A stretch of DNA of 6,009 nucleotides, taken from assembly GCA_024223125.1 (NCBI GenBank), contig JAAEOP010000503.1, forward strand, positions 1 through 6,009. Reading direction: 5' to 3'. Every line of letters starts with the position of its first letter. Position 1 is the first letter of the stretch. The notes beneath the pieces are model-generated. The model was not told the DNA's origin and made no database searches. It was given only the letters and a program-made list of their open reading frames with translations. The position numbers and the translations under genes are program-made. Source of the stretch: Chloroflexota bacterium (GTDB lineage: Bacteria; Chloroflexota; Anaerolineae; Promineifilales; Promineifilaceae). Of this stretch, positions 1 through 5,134 are shown piece after piece.

Positions 1-75
1 ATGGGGGAAAGTGAACAGCAACATCCATATATGGATCGGTTTTTCAATGTCAGATAATTCAACAATTACCAGATC

Positions 76-116
76 GCAACATATGGGGGTGACAACCTGT
101 TTTTACCCATATTTGC
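76..116. repeat. Imperfect inverted repeat upstream of the 71-aa/Lnt-like operon
   Basis: GCAA-C-ATATGGG (76-87) can pair with CCCATATTTGC (106-116), giving 11 base pairs with one bulged C and an 18-nt loop. No T-run follows it, so it does not look like a terminator. It could be an RNA leader structure, a protein-binding palindrome or the end of a decayed element. The surrounding 1-242 has no gene I can support: one frame is open from 2 to 139 and another ends with TAA at 55-57, but neither encodes anything recognisable. Confidence 0.4.
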
Positions 117-150
117 GGGGCCAATTTAAGCGAACGTAGGGCAGGCCATA

Positions 151-179
151 AACCACCCGCCAACCACCCGTTCTGGGTG
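151..179. repeat. Two 11-bp-spaced AACCACCCG direct repeats plus a small hairpin
   Basis: AACCACCCG occurs at 151-159 and again at 162-170, one helical turn apart. The second copy overlaps CACCC (165-169), which pairs with GGGTG (175-179). Helically phased direct repeats 64-92 bp ahead of the first start codon could be a regulator-binding site, but no good -35/-10 pair is visible nearby. Chance is not excluded. Confidence 0.3.
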
Positions 180-231
180 AATACATCCTGCTGCCAAACT
201 GGTAAGATGAAAACCATCACATTGTATGGCG

Positions 232-240
232 AGGGAAGGA
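232..240 (+). promoter_or_regulatory. Ribosome binding site that fixes the start of the 71-aa gene
   Basis: AGGGAAGGA lies two bases before the ATG at 243. The same frame is open back to an ATG at 177, but that start has no purine-rich site and would add 22 residues (Cys- and Lys-containing) outside the conserved-looking core, so 243 is preferred. Confidence 0.6.
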
Positions 241-242
241 CG

Positions 243-458
243 ATGGAAGATGTTGAAATTCTTATCAGAGGACACATTGATGTCCATTGGTCCGAATGGT
301 TGGGCGGTCTACAAATCATACATATCGAGCAAGAGAGATCGCTGCTCACCGGCACTATTGCCGATCAGGCAATGTTGCACGGCATTCTAACCAAGTTACG
401 AGATCTAGACTTGAAAATCATTTCAGTTAATTTACAAGAAGGAGTGAATCATGAATAA
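243..458 (+). CDS. 71-aa conserved hypothetical protein
   Basis: A small acidic protein with no signal peptide or membrane segment, so presumably cytoplasmic. The visible pattern is R-G-H-I-D (9-13), H-W-S-E-W (15-19), G-G-L (21-23), a Leu-Leu-Thr-Gly turn (34-37), D-Q-A-x-L-H-G (41-47) and a K-L-R-D-L-D-L helix (51-57) ending in I-S-V-N (60-63). I recall short proteins with this signature in Chloroflexota genomes, usually beside membrane-protein genes; their function is unknown to me and no catalytic motif is evident. The alternating hydrophobic strands and the late amphipathic helix suggest a small alpha/beta fold. The TAA at 456-458 overlaps the next ATG (451) by 8 bp, so the two genes are very probably cotranscribed and translationally coupled. 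It may be an accessory or regulatory partner of the Lnt-like protein; that is inference. Confidence 0.82.
   Translation: MEDVEILIRGHIDVHWSEWLGGLQIIHIEQERSLLTGTIADQAMLHGILTKLRDLDLKIISVNLQEGVNHE
439..444 (+). promoter_or_regulatory. Ribosome binding site of the Lnt-like gene, inside the upstream gene
   Basis: AAGGAG six bases before ATG 451 is a near-ideal Shine-Dalgarno site. It lies within the last codons of the 71-aa gene, so ribosomes finishing that gene would terminate over the new start. This supports 451 as the start. Confidence 0.75.
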
Positions 459-1980
459 AAAAATGTTTTCTTTAACAACGCTCTGGTTGGTCCTCTTTGG
501 TCTGTTGAATTTGTTTGCATCCGGCCATTGGACGGTAGCGGCAGCGACCTGGGTCGCCTCTATATTCGGCTTGCGCTATCTCACCGTCAATACCCAACGG
601 CGCAAATATTTCTATTTTTACCTAGTTCTCTGGATCACGATAGCCATTCCCTGGTATGGGGGCACGCCGATTTTTGGTCCGGCCCACTTTATTTTTATGG
701 CTGTCAACGCTCTGTTTGGCGTCATTCCATTTTTTGCCGATAGCTTGCTGGCACCTCGGCTGCGGCGCAACGGCCGTCTCCCATTCACCGCTACCCTCAT
801 CTTTCCCTTGGCCGGGACAACGCTAGAGTTCCTCAGCAGCAGCAGTAATCCCCTAGGTAATTTTGGGGCCACAGGGTATTCGCAATATGGTTTGCCTGTA
901 TTGACGCAGGTAACGGCCGTAACCGGCATGCTGGGTCTGACCTTCCTCGTTGCCTGGTTCCCAGCCATCGTCAACTGGGCCTGGGACAACGGATTTGAAT
1001 GGGCGCGCATCCGAGCCGGTGTGGCTGCGTTTGCTATCATCATGCTGGTAGTGGTTGGCTATGGCGCTGCCCGATTGGCGACTGCTCCGGAGATCGGATC
1101 CCAAGAGACAGTGCGCGTGGCATCATTTACGATGGTTGAAAATCATGTGGGTGAATTGAATCAACTGCTTGACGAAGAAGGCGTTGCCGCTTATCGGCAG
1201 GCGACACAGCCTGTCCATGAACAATACCTACGCATGACCGAAACGGCGATTGCTGATGAGGCCGAAATCATTCTCTGGCCGGAATTGGCCATCATCGGTG
1301 TCGAGGAAGATGTGCAGGCTACAATCGAGCAAGGACAGGCGCTAGCCAAGGAAGCCGATGTTTATCTGGCAATGCCCGTTTTCATTGCCTTCCCGGACAG
1401 CGACCGGCCCTTGGAGAACAAGCTGTTTGTAGCTGGGCCAGACGGCCGTATCGTCATCGAACACGTCAAGTATGGTGGCAATTTGCTCGAAGGGACGCTA
1501 AAAGGGAGTGGTGAGATTCAAGTGGTGGAGACAGCTTACGGCAACCTTGCTGGCATCATCTGCTGGGATACCAACTACCCCAGCATCGTGCGCCAGGTCG
1601 GTCAGCAGCAGGCCGATTTCTTACTCTCCCCGTCCAAGGAATGGGACGGCATTAACCCGATGCATGCCGAAATGGCTGTCTTTCGCGCCATCGAGAACGG
1701 CGTAGCGGTGATACGGCAGACAGATGAGGGTATGTCCATTGTGGTCGATGGATACGGCCGTACGCTAGCCACCGGCGAAGGTCTAGCCGACAGCGGTAAT
1801 TACCTCTTGGCTGAGGTTCCTACAAGCAGTCCCACCACACTGTACCCGACCATTGGCGACGTGGTCGGAATCCTGGCCACAGCAGGGCTGGTTATTATAG
1901 TCGTTTACGCTTTGCTAATAGGTCGCCGCAGCCAGAGAGAGGTTCAGGAAACGCCGTTGTCACCTCCTAGCCCTAATTAA
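451..1980 (+). CDS. Apolipoprotein N-acyltransferase-like membrane protein (nitrilase superfamily)
   Basis: A 509-aa protein, about the length of Lnt. Several hydrophobic segments fill residues 8-210 (roughly 8-24, 27-43, 53-70, 77-97, 113-130, 150-175, 188-210). A carbon-nitrogen hydrolase domain covers about 222-455, and one more hydrophobic helix (471-490) is followed by a basic, Pro-rich tail. The nitrilase triad is present: Glu278 in W-P-E, Lys340 in E-H-V-K-Y, and Cys371 in I-I-C-W-D. Glu347 sits seven residues after the Lys, close to the place of the second essential Glu of Lnt. S-P-S-K-E-W (393-398) and F-R-A-I-E-N-G (411-417) match the family's late motifs. True Lnt moves an acyl chain from phospholipid to the N-terminal Cys of lipoproteins in the cytoplasmic membrane. 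The N-terminal half is poorly Lnt-like and the Lys loop lacks the usual H-L-V-P-F-G-E wording, so the substrate may differ. It is coupled to the 71-aa gene; no clear terminator follows. Four CGGCCG sites lie inside it. Confidence 0.85.
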   Translation: MNKKMFSLTTLWLVLFGLLNLFASGHWTVAAATWVASIFGLRYLTVNTQRRKYFYFYLVLWITIAIPWYGGTPIFGPAHFIFMAVNALFGVIPFFADSLLAPRLRRNGRLPFTATLIFPLAGTTLEFLSSSSNPLGNFGATGYSQYGLPVLTQVTAVTGMLGLTFLVAWFPAIVNWAWDNGFEWARIRAGVAAFAIIMLVVVGYGAARLATAPEIGSQETVRVASFTMVENHVGELNQLLDEEGVAAYRQATQPVHEQYLRMTETAIADEAEIILWPELAIIGVEEDVQATIEQGQALAKEADVYLAMPVFIAFPDSDRPLENKLFVAGPDGRIVIEHVKYGGNLLEGTLKGSGEIQVVETAYGNLAGIICWDTNYPSIVRQVGQQQADFLLSPSKEWDGINPMHAEMAVFRAIENGVAVIRQTDEGMSIVVDGYGRTLATGEGLADSGNYLLAEVPTSSPTTLYPTIGDVVGILATAGLVIIVVYALLIGRRSQREVQETPLSPPSPN

Positions 1981-2189
1981 TGAATTTCCTCTCTGGAGAA
2001 TACATGGAATACCAATTTCTGAATTTATATTTGGTGGGGTAATTGTGATCATCCACCAAGTACAAAGGGGAGTAAAATGAAACTCGAAATTTTTCAAGTT
2101 AGTAAACATTAATGAAAAGGCAAACGTGGATTTCGAGAGGAGTTTGATTGAACTCCATGAACTGATTGGGTAAGATTAGGGTGTGAAGT
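1981..2189. other. Non-coding spacer after the Lnt-like gene
   Basis: No gene is recognisable here. TTGGTGG (2031-2037) and CCACCAA (2053-2059) form a 7-bp stem with a 15-nt loop, but without a T-run, so I do not call it a terminator. The stretch is AT-rich, lacks the CGGCCG motif of the neighbouring genes, and grades into the mobile-element remnants at 2190. It also holds the orphan start described at 2065-2112. Confidence 0.5.
2065..2112 (+). other. Orphan ribosome binding site with an 11-codon ORF, possibly a broken gene start
   Basis: AAGGGGAG (2065-2072) stands four bases before ATG 2077, a strong initiation signal, yet the frame ends at TAA 2110-2112 after 11 codons (M-K-L-E-I-F-Q-V-S-K-H). 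A frame change at the T5 run near 2090 would continue the reading for about 31 codons to TAA 2171-2173, with a charged sequence containing I-E-L-H-E-L. This fits the head of a gene lost to frameshift and deletion, or a leader peptide. I do not recognise either product. Confidence 0.3.
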
Positions 2190-2207
2190 TCATGATTTTA
2201 CCCAATC
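2156..2207. repeat. Two interleaved inverted repeats (pseudoknot-like order)
   Basis: CATGAACT (2156-2163) is the reverse complement of AGTTCATG (2187-2194), and GATTGGGTAA (2164-2173) is the reverse complement of TTACCCAATC (2198-2207). Both are perfect, directly adjacent on the left, and in crossing rather than nested order on the right. A third short pair, CAATC (2203-2207) with GATTG (2213-2217), competes with the second. They lie at the 3' edge of the Tn3 remnant and could reflect a rearranged element end. Confidence 0.45.
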
Positions 2208-2492
2208 GTCTTGATTGACGAGCGTTGCGGGTTGGAATCCCATCAACTGTCGAATTTTCACGCGATGCTCTCGTATACGTGTCCTACCACTCATATTGGT
2301 CAATTACTTGGTGGGGAACATCTAATTGTTGAGCAACGTATTCAATGATATCCAGAGAGATTTCTGATATGTTTTCAGGAAAACGGTATTCATGTTGAAA
2401 GAATTTCAACAAGAGGGCTTTCCCCAAATGATTGTGCGGGGCGTTGCCGCCTAGGAATGAGGATTAAATAATCCCATGAACTTTAATTTGTC

Positions 2493-2512
2493 ATTCCCGC
2501 GAAGGCGGGAAT
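2493..2512. repeat. REP-like hairpin, left copy
   Basis: ATTCCCGC (2493-2500), loop GAAG (2501-2504), GCGGGAAT (2505-2512): a perfect 8-bp stem. It fits the ATTCCC-N8-GGGAAT form described for dRS3 repeats in Neisseria and resembles 'TCATTCCCGCGAAGGCGGGAATCC'-like repeats that I recall from many genomes, so the type is widely spread and not specific to this organism. Confidence 0.85.
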
Positions 2513-2532
2513 CCACTCGACTAAAAAGATGG

Positions 2533-2552
2533 ATACCTGCCTTCGCAGGTAT
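2533..2552. repeat. REP-like hairpin, right (inverted, diverged) copy
   Basis: ATACCTGC (2533-2540), loop CTTC (2541-2544), GCAGGTAT (2545-2552), again a perfect 8-bp stem. Reverse-complemented, it differs from the left copy at four positions, which form two base pairs changed on both sides while the loop stays identical. Pairing has therefore been kept while the sequence drifted. Confidence 0.85.
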
Positions 2553-2694
2553 GACAAGTTCGGGGTTTAATAAAATCCCCATTCCTAGCATGATTTTTGC
2601 ACGCTCTTTAAAAATCACATAACTGGATTTCCTGATTACGCTATTTGGGAGTATATTTCCAGTACTATCCAACCACAAATAATTGGGAATGCCC

Positions 2695-3136
2695 ATGAAT
2701 AAATATTCGCCTGCTGTAATTGAAAAAGCCAAAAAACAGGAAAATTTGCTACAAGCGCGTACTGCAGGCAAAACATTGGCATAAGCACGCGCCATTGCTG
2801 GCATTGCAACAATGACAGTCAAAGAAGCCAACCGGCTACAACGAAAGTATGGGGGGTTTTTCCCTGGAAGCGGCAAAAGAAGCGATGGGCGTTGCTAAAG
2901 CGGTTGAAGAAACCATCCGCGAGGCAGAAACAAATGCTGTGATAGAAGTGCCAAACAGTTCTTTCCGTCACATTCCAGTCGCGAGAGAGACACTTTGGCA
3001 CAAAATAGACCATCTGCTATACCTGCCCGTGCTTAACCTGACTCGCCCCCGCGACCTCTACTATTATCAGGGGCAAGGGTTACAGGCTTTATATGGCTTC
3101 ACTTACAAATACCTGACGATGGAACATTTTAGGTGA
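2695..3136 (+). pseudogene. Broken gene, probably the N-terminal part of a transposase
   Basis: From ATG 2695 the frame reads 29 codons (M-N-K-Y-S-P-A-V-I-E...) to TAA 2782-2784. Beyond that stop it stays gene-like (A-R-A-I-A-G-I-A-T...V-K-E-A-N-R-L-Q-R-K-Y-G-G) until the G6/T5 runs at 2851-2861. There it shifts by one base into the frame that runs on as F-S-L-E-A-A-K-E-A-M-G to TGA 3134-3136. Two lesions thus separate pieces of one protein of about 145 codons. The late part has R-P-R-D-L-Y-Y-Y-Q-G-Q-G-L and Y-G-F-T-Y-K-Y-L-T; I recall this kind of motif from the N-terminal part of long transposase-like proteins in Chloroflexota, but the family name is not certain. The end is abrupt with no downstream catalytic region, so it is also truncated. 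An intact 95-aa ORF starting at 2849 is possible but has no ribosome binding site. Confidence 0.55.
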
Positions 3137-3192
3137 TAGAATACGGGAAATTGTTGTTTCATTAGCGGTATGCTAAAATCCTCGATTGTTTC

Positions 3193-3222
3193 TAGCGCAA
3201 TCTTGCATTGCGCTATATTTTT
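3193..3222 (+). terminator. Factor-independent terminator
   Basis: TAGCGCAA (3193-3200), a 7-nt loop (3201-3207) and TTGCGCTA (3208-3215) make a perfect 8-bp stem, followed by TATTTTT (3216-3222). It points rightwards and would stop transcription from the relic region before the surface-protein gene. No T-run exists on the other strand. Confidence 0.7.
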
Positions 3223-3250
3223 GTAAACTTACAAAGTAACAATCTATACC
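3221..3250 (+). promoter_or_regulatory. Candidate promoter with an embedded TTGTAA-AC-TTACAA palindrome
   Basis: TTGTAA (3221-3226) and TATACC (3245-3250) are spaced 18 bp, a passable but not strong -35/-10 pair, about 50 bp ahead of the start at 3302. The -35 is one half of a perfect palindrome, TTGTAA-AC-TTACAA (3221-3234), a plausible operator. The position immediately after a terminator and before a single long gene is what supports it. Confidence 0.35.
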
Positions 3251-3288
3251 TGAACAGTGGGTGGCTACCGGGAAGAGGAACGCCCCAC

Positions 3289-3294
3289 GGAGGT
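3289..3294 (+). promoter_or_regulatory. Ribosome binding site of the surface-protein gene
   Basis: GGAGGT seven bases before ATG 3302 fixes the start. GTGGG (3257-3261) could pair with CCCAC (3284-3288) directly beside it; this would hold the site at the foot of a weak hairpin. Confidence 0.75.
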
Positions 3295-3301
3295 CTGAAT
3301 C

Positions 3302-5062
3302 ATGAAGATGAAGTTTGTTTCTTTACTGCTGTTGTTAACGGCCGTTATCGCCCTGGCTGGCAGTAAGCAAAATGTAACAGCACAAGAGATTATTTCTGAT
3401 AATCTCTTCACAAATCCGGGCTGGGAAGCCGGATATCACAATCAAGATAGTATTCCGCAGATTGCAGTGCCCAATGGCTGGCGGATGCACTGGCTAGACG
3501 GCGTGGCCTTTGAGGGCACAGAAGACCGCCCCGCCTACCGGCCAGAAACGGTTGTCTGGAATATTCAGGATGCGCCAGAACATGAACGGCCGTTGTTTTT
3601 TCGTGACGGTAGTTATACCCTGAAAATTTTCAAGAGTTGGGCGCCCATGTATGCAGCCATCTCTCAAGATGTGTCCGGTCTGGAAGTGGGTCGTAAATAT
3701 CGTATCGTCGCCCCCGTTTTTGTAGATATTGTTGAAGAGTATAAAGCTGGCAAAAAAGTACCCCCCTGGAATTTAAGCCAGGGCTTTGTTCGTTTTGGCG
3801 TCGGCTCCCTGGGCGCCACCTGGCGTAATGCCTCCCAAATCAACTACAGCCCTACCTGGTCAGGCGAAAACGTCAGCCCTTTTTACCAGACCATGCCCAT
3901 TTTTGTTTGGGATTTTGTAGCCACACAGTCAGATGCCACCATCTTCATTGAAATGGGTTCCATGTATCCCTTCCAAAACAATGGCTTCTTTATAGATGGC
4001 GTGGGGTTGTTTGCCCTGAACGAGAGAAATGGCAATGTCTCTGCTCCTCCGGCTGCAGGCGGTGGTGGTGGCAACGCTGGTTCTTCGGCCGCGCCGGCCC
4101 CCACACTGGAACCGGCTAAAGTTGAGCCACGCCCCGATGGATCTATTGTTCATGTTGTTGGCCCTGGTGATTCCTTCTGGTCTATCGCCATAAAATATGC
4201 TCCTACGCTTGGCATCTCGGCCGAAGAAACATTGCCGATCATTCAAGAACTCAATGACAATCCCGCTTTTATCAATGGCGGGCAAGAATTATTGATTCGT
4301 GAGCCAGGTGATTATGGGGACACACCGGTTGAAGAAGCTCCTGCAGAAGAAGAAGCTGCCACAGAGGAAGAAACTGCGGCCGAAGAATCAGAAACGGCCG
4401 CTGAGGAAACCCCAACCGAAGAGACAGAAACCCCGACTGAAGAAGGTAGTGAAGAAGTCATTGTGGTTGAAGGAGAATCTCTGGAAACTGAGTCCCCCGA
4501 TTCAGAAACGGAAACGGCCGCATCAAACCAACCTCTGGCCGGTATTTGTGTTTCCGCCTTCAATGACAGCAATGGTAACGGTCAGTTTGATGGCGCTCCT
4601 GAAAGTTTGAAAGCGGATGCGGCTATTACCCTGTTCAAAGATGGAGAAACAAAATCCACCTACATTACCGATGGTGTATCAGATGTACACTGTTTTGACA
4701 ACCTAGAAGAAGGTACGTATCAGGTGCAGTTGTATCCGCCTGCTAATTATATTCCCACTACGGCCGATTCCTGGGCCGTCAGTGTGTCGGAAGGTGTGTT
4801 TATTCCACTGCAATTTGGTATGCAGTTTAATCCAGGAGGCACAGAAGTAGCTGAGGTTCCCAGCGCTGAAGGTGATTCTGCGGCCAGTAATGGCGAAGAC
4901 ACGGCCGAATCTGCCACAGACGCCTCCACCGACACAGAAACAGATGCAGCCCCAACCGATACTGGCAACTTTTTGGCCAATGCCGGCGGTATCGTCATCA
5001 TTGTCGCCGTAATCCTCATCTTATTGGCTGGCGCCGGCGTCGTCATGCTGCGTCGCGGTTGA
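3302..5062 (+). CDS. Secreted, membrane-anchored surface protein: CBM-like, LysM and SdrD-like modules
   Basis: 586 aa. A signal peptide (basic M-K-M-K, hydrophobic 5-20, likely cut after V-T-A at 27) opens the protein. Residues about 33-240 look like a jelly-roll carbohydrate-binding module: N-L-F-T-N-P-G-W-E at 34-42, many aromatics, closing with G-F-F-I-D-G-V-G-L-F. A Gly/Ala/Pro linker (251-280) leads to one LysM domain (about 282-333; H-V-V-G-P-G-D-S-F-W-S-I), which in known families binds peptidoglycan or chitin-like glycans. A Glu/Thr-rich linker (341-410) follows. Next is an SdrD B-like Ig fold (about 412-508) with a Ca-binding-type loop N-D-S-N-G-N-G-Q-F-D (421-430) and two cysteines (416, 464). 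After an acidic Asp/Thr/Ser stretch comes a C-terminal membrane helix (562-582) ending in R-R-G. P-T-D-T-G (551-555) only loosely recalls a sortase motif. The likely role is cell-wall or exopolysaccharide attachment; the ligand is unknown. It has its own ribosome binding site and probably its own promoter. Nine CGGCCG sites lie inside it. Confidence 0.88.
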   Translation: MKMKFVSLLLLLTAVIALAGSKQNVTAQEIISDNLFTNPGWEAGYHNQDSIPQIAVPNGWRMHWLDGVAFEGTEDRPAYRPETVVWNIQDAPEHERPLFFRDGSYTLKIFKSWAPMYAAISQDVSGLEVGRKYRIVAPVFVDIVEEYKAGKKVPPWNLSQGFVRFGVGSLGATWRNASQINYSPTWSGENVSPFYQTMPIFVWDFVATQSDATIFIEMGSMYPFQNNGFFIDGVGLFALNERNGNVSAPPAAGGGGGNAGSSAAPAPTLEPAKVEPRPDGSIVHVVGPGDSFWSIAIKYAPTLGISAEETLPIIQELNDNPAFINGGQELLIREPGDYGDTPVEEAPAEEEAATEEETAAEESETAAEETPTEETETPTEEGSEEVIVVEGESLETESPDSETETAASNQPLAGICVSAFNDSNGNGQFDGAPESLKADAAITLFKDGETKSTYITDGVSDVHCFDNLEEGTYQVQLYPPANYIPTTADSWAVSVSEGVFIPLQFGMQFNPGGTEVAEVPSAEGDSAASNGEDTAESATDASTDTETDAAPTDTGNFLANAGGIVIIVAVILILLAGAGVVMLRRG

Positions 5063-5134
5063 ATTGACCATTAATAATCAGTCACCGCAAAAGGGACATA
5101 CAAGGAACATCTGATAGCATGCATATTCGTAAAC

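Larger units (their letters stand above)
2451..2588. mobile_element. 138-bp MITE/REP-like palindromic element inserted in the Tn3 remnant
   Basis: The ends are CTAGGAATGAGGATT (2451-2465) and, reverse-complemented, CTAGGAATGGGGATT (2574-2588), 14 of 15 identical. The inversion continues inward: GAACTT (2478-2483) faces AAGTTC (2556-2561), and TGTCAT (2489-2494) faces ATGACA (2551-2556). The centre is two REP-like hairpins. It has no coding capacity, as expected of a non-autonomous element moved by a transposase supplied in trans. CTAG at both ends may be a 4-bp target duplication or part of the inverted repeat: removing 134 bp to leave one CTAG restores the interrupted frame. No homologous transposase end is visible in the window, so the family is unknown. 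Confidence 0.72.
2190..2696 (-). pseudogene. Tn3-family transposase, N-terminal remnant, frameshifted and interrupted
   Basis: Read on the minus strand. From 2448 down to 2283 it translates as G-N-A-P-H-N-H-L-G-K, then A-L-L-L-K-F-F-Q-H-E-Y-R-F-P-E, then I-I-E-Y-V-A-Q-Q-L and D-Q-Y-E-W. Around 2285 the frame changes and continues as S-G-R-T-R-I-R-E-H-R, K-I-R-Q-L-M-G-F and P-A-T, ending at TGA 2192-2190. This matches the N-terminal DUF4158 region of Tn3-family transposases (typically 'NRLGFALLLKFFQ', 'RFPE', 'Y.WSGRT...HR..IR..LGFR.AT'). The catalytic C-terminal part, normally several hundred residues more, is absent. A 138-bp palindromic element (2451-2588) interrupts the gene. Joining its flanks at one CTAG continues the same frame upstream as F-K-E-R-A-K-I-M-L-G. 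The 5' limit is uncertain; 2696 is the furthest ATG in that frame and may lie beyond the true gene. No function is expected. Confidence 0.75.

Noticed and set aside
1..139. Possible C-terminus of an upstream gene (frames ending at 57 or 139)
   Set aside because: Too short, not recognisable, and both frames could be open by chance.
59..355. Minus-strand 98-codon frame
   Set aside because: Antisense to the 71-aa gene, with no ribosome binding site and no recognisable domain.
618..1104. Minus-strand frames opposite the Lnt-like gene
   Set aside because: They arise from the codon pattern of a clear gene on the other strand, with no start signals.
2031..2059. Hairpin TTGGTGG/CCACCAA as terminator of the Lnt-like gene
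   Set aside because: The loop is long and no T-run follows; at best it is a weak structure.
2451..2876. Minus-strand 141-codon frame
   Set aside because: It runs antisense through the plus-strand broken gene and then through the palindromic element; only its part below about 2696 coincides with the Tn3 relic frame. It is not an independent gene.
4299..4610. Plus-strand Lys/Arg/Pro-rich frame and opposite Ser/Val-rich minus frame (4312-4572)
   Set aside because: Both are shadows of the Glu/Thr-rich repeats (GAAGAA/ACNGAA codons) of the surface protein; they have no ribosome binding site and only low-complexity content.
4747..5046. Minus-strand Ser/Ala/Val-rich frame
   Set aside because: Antisense shadow of the acidic Asp/Thr/Ser tail and membrane helix of the surface protein.
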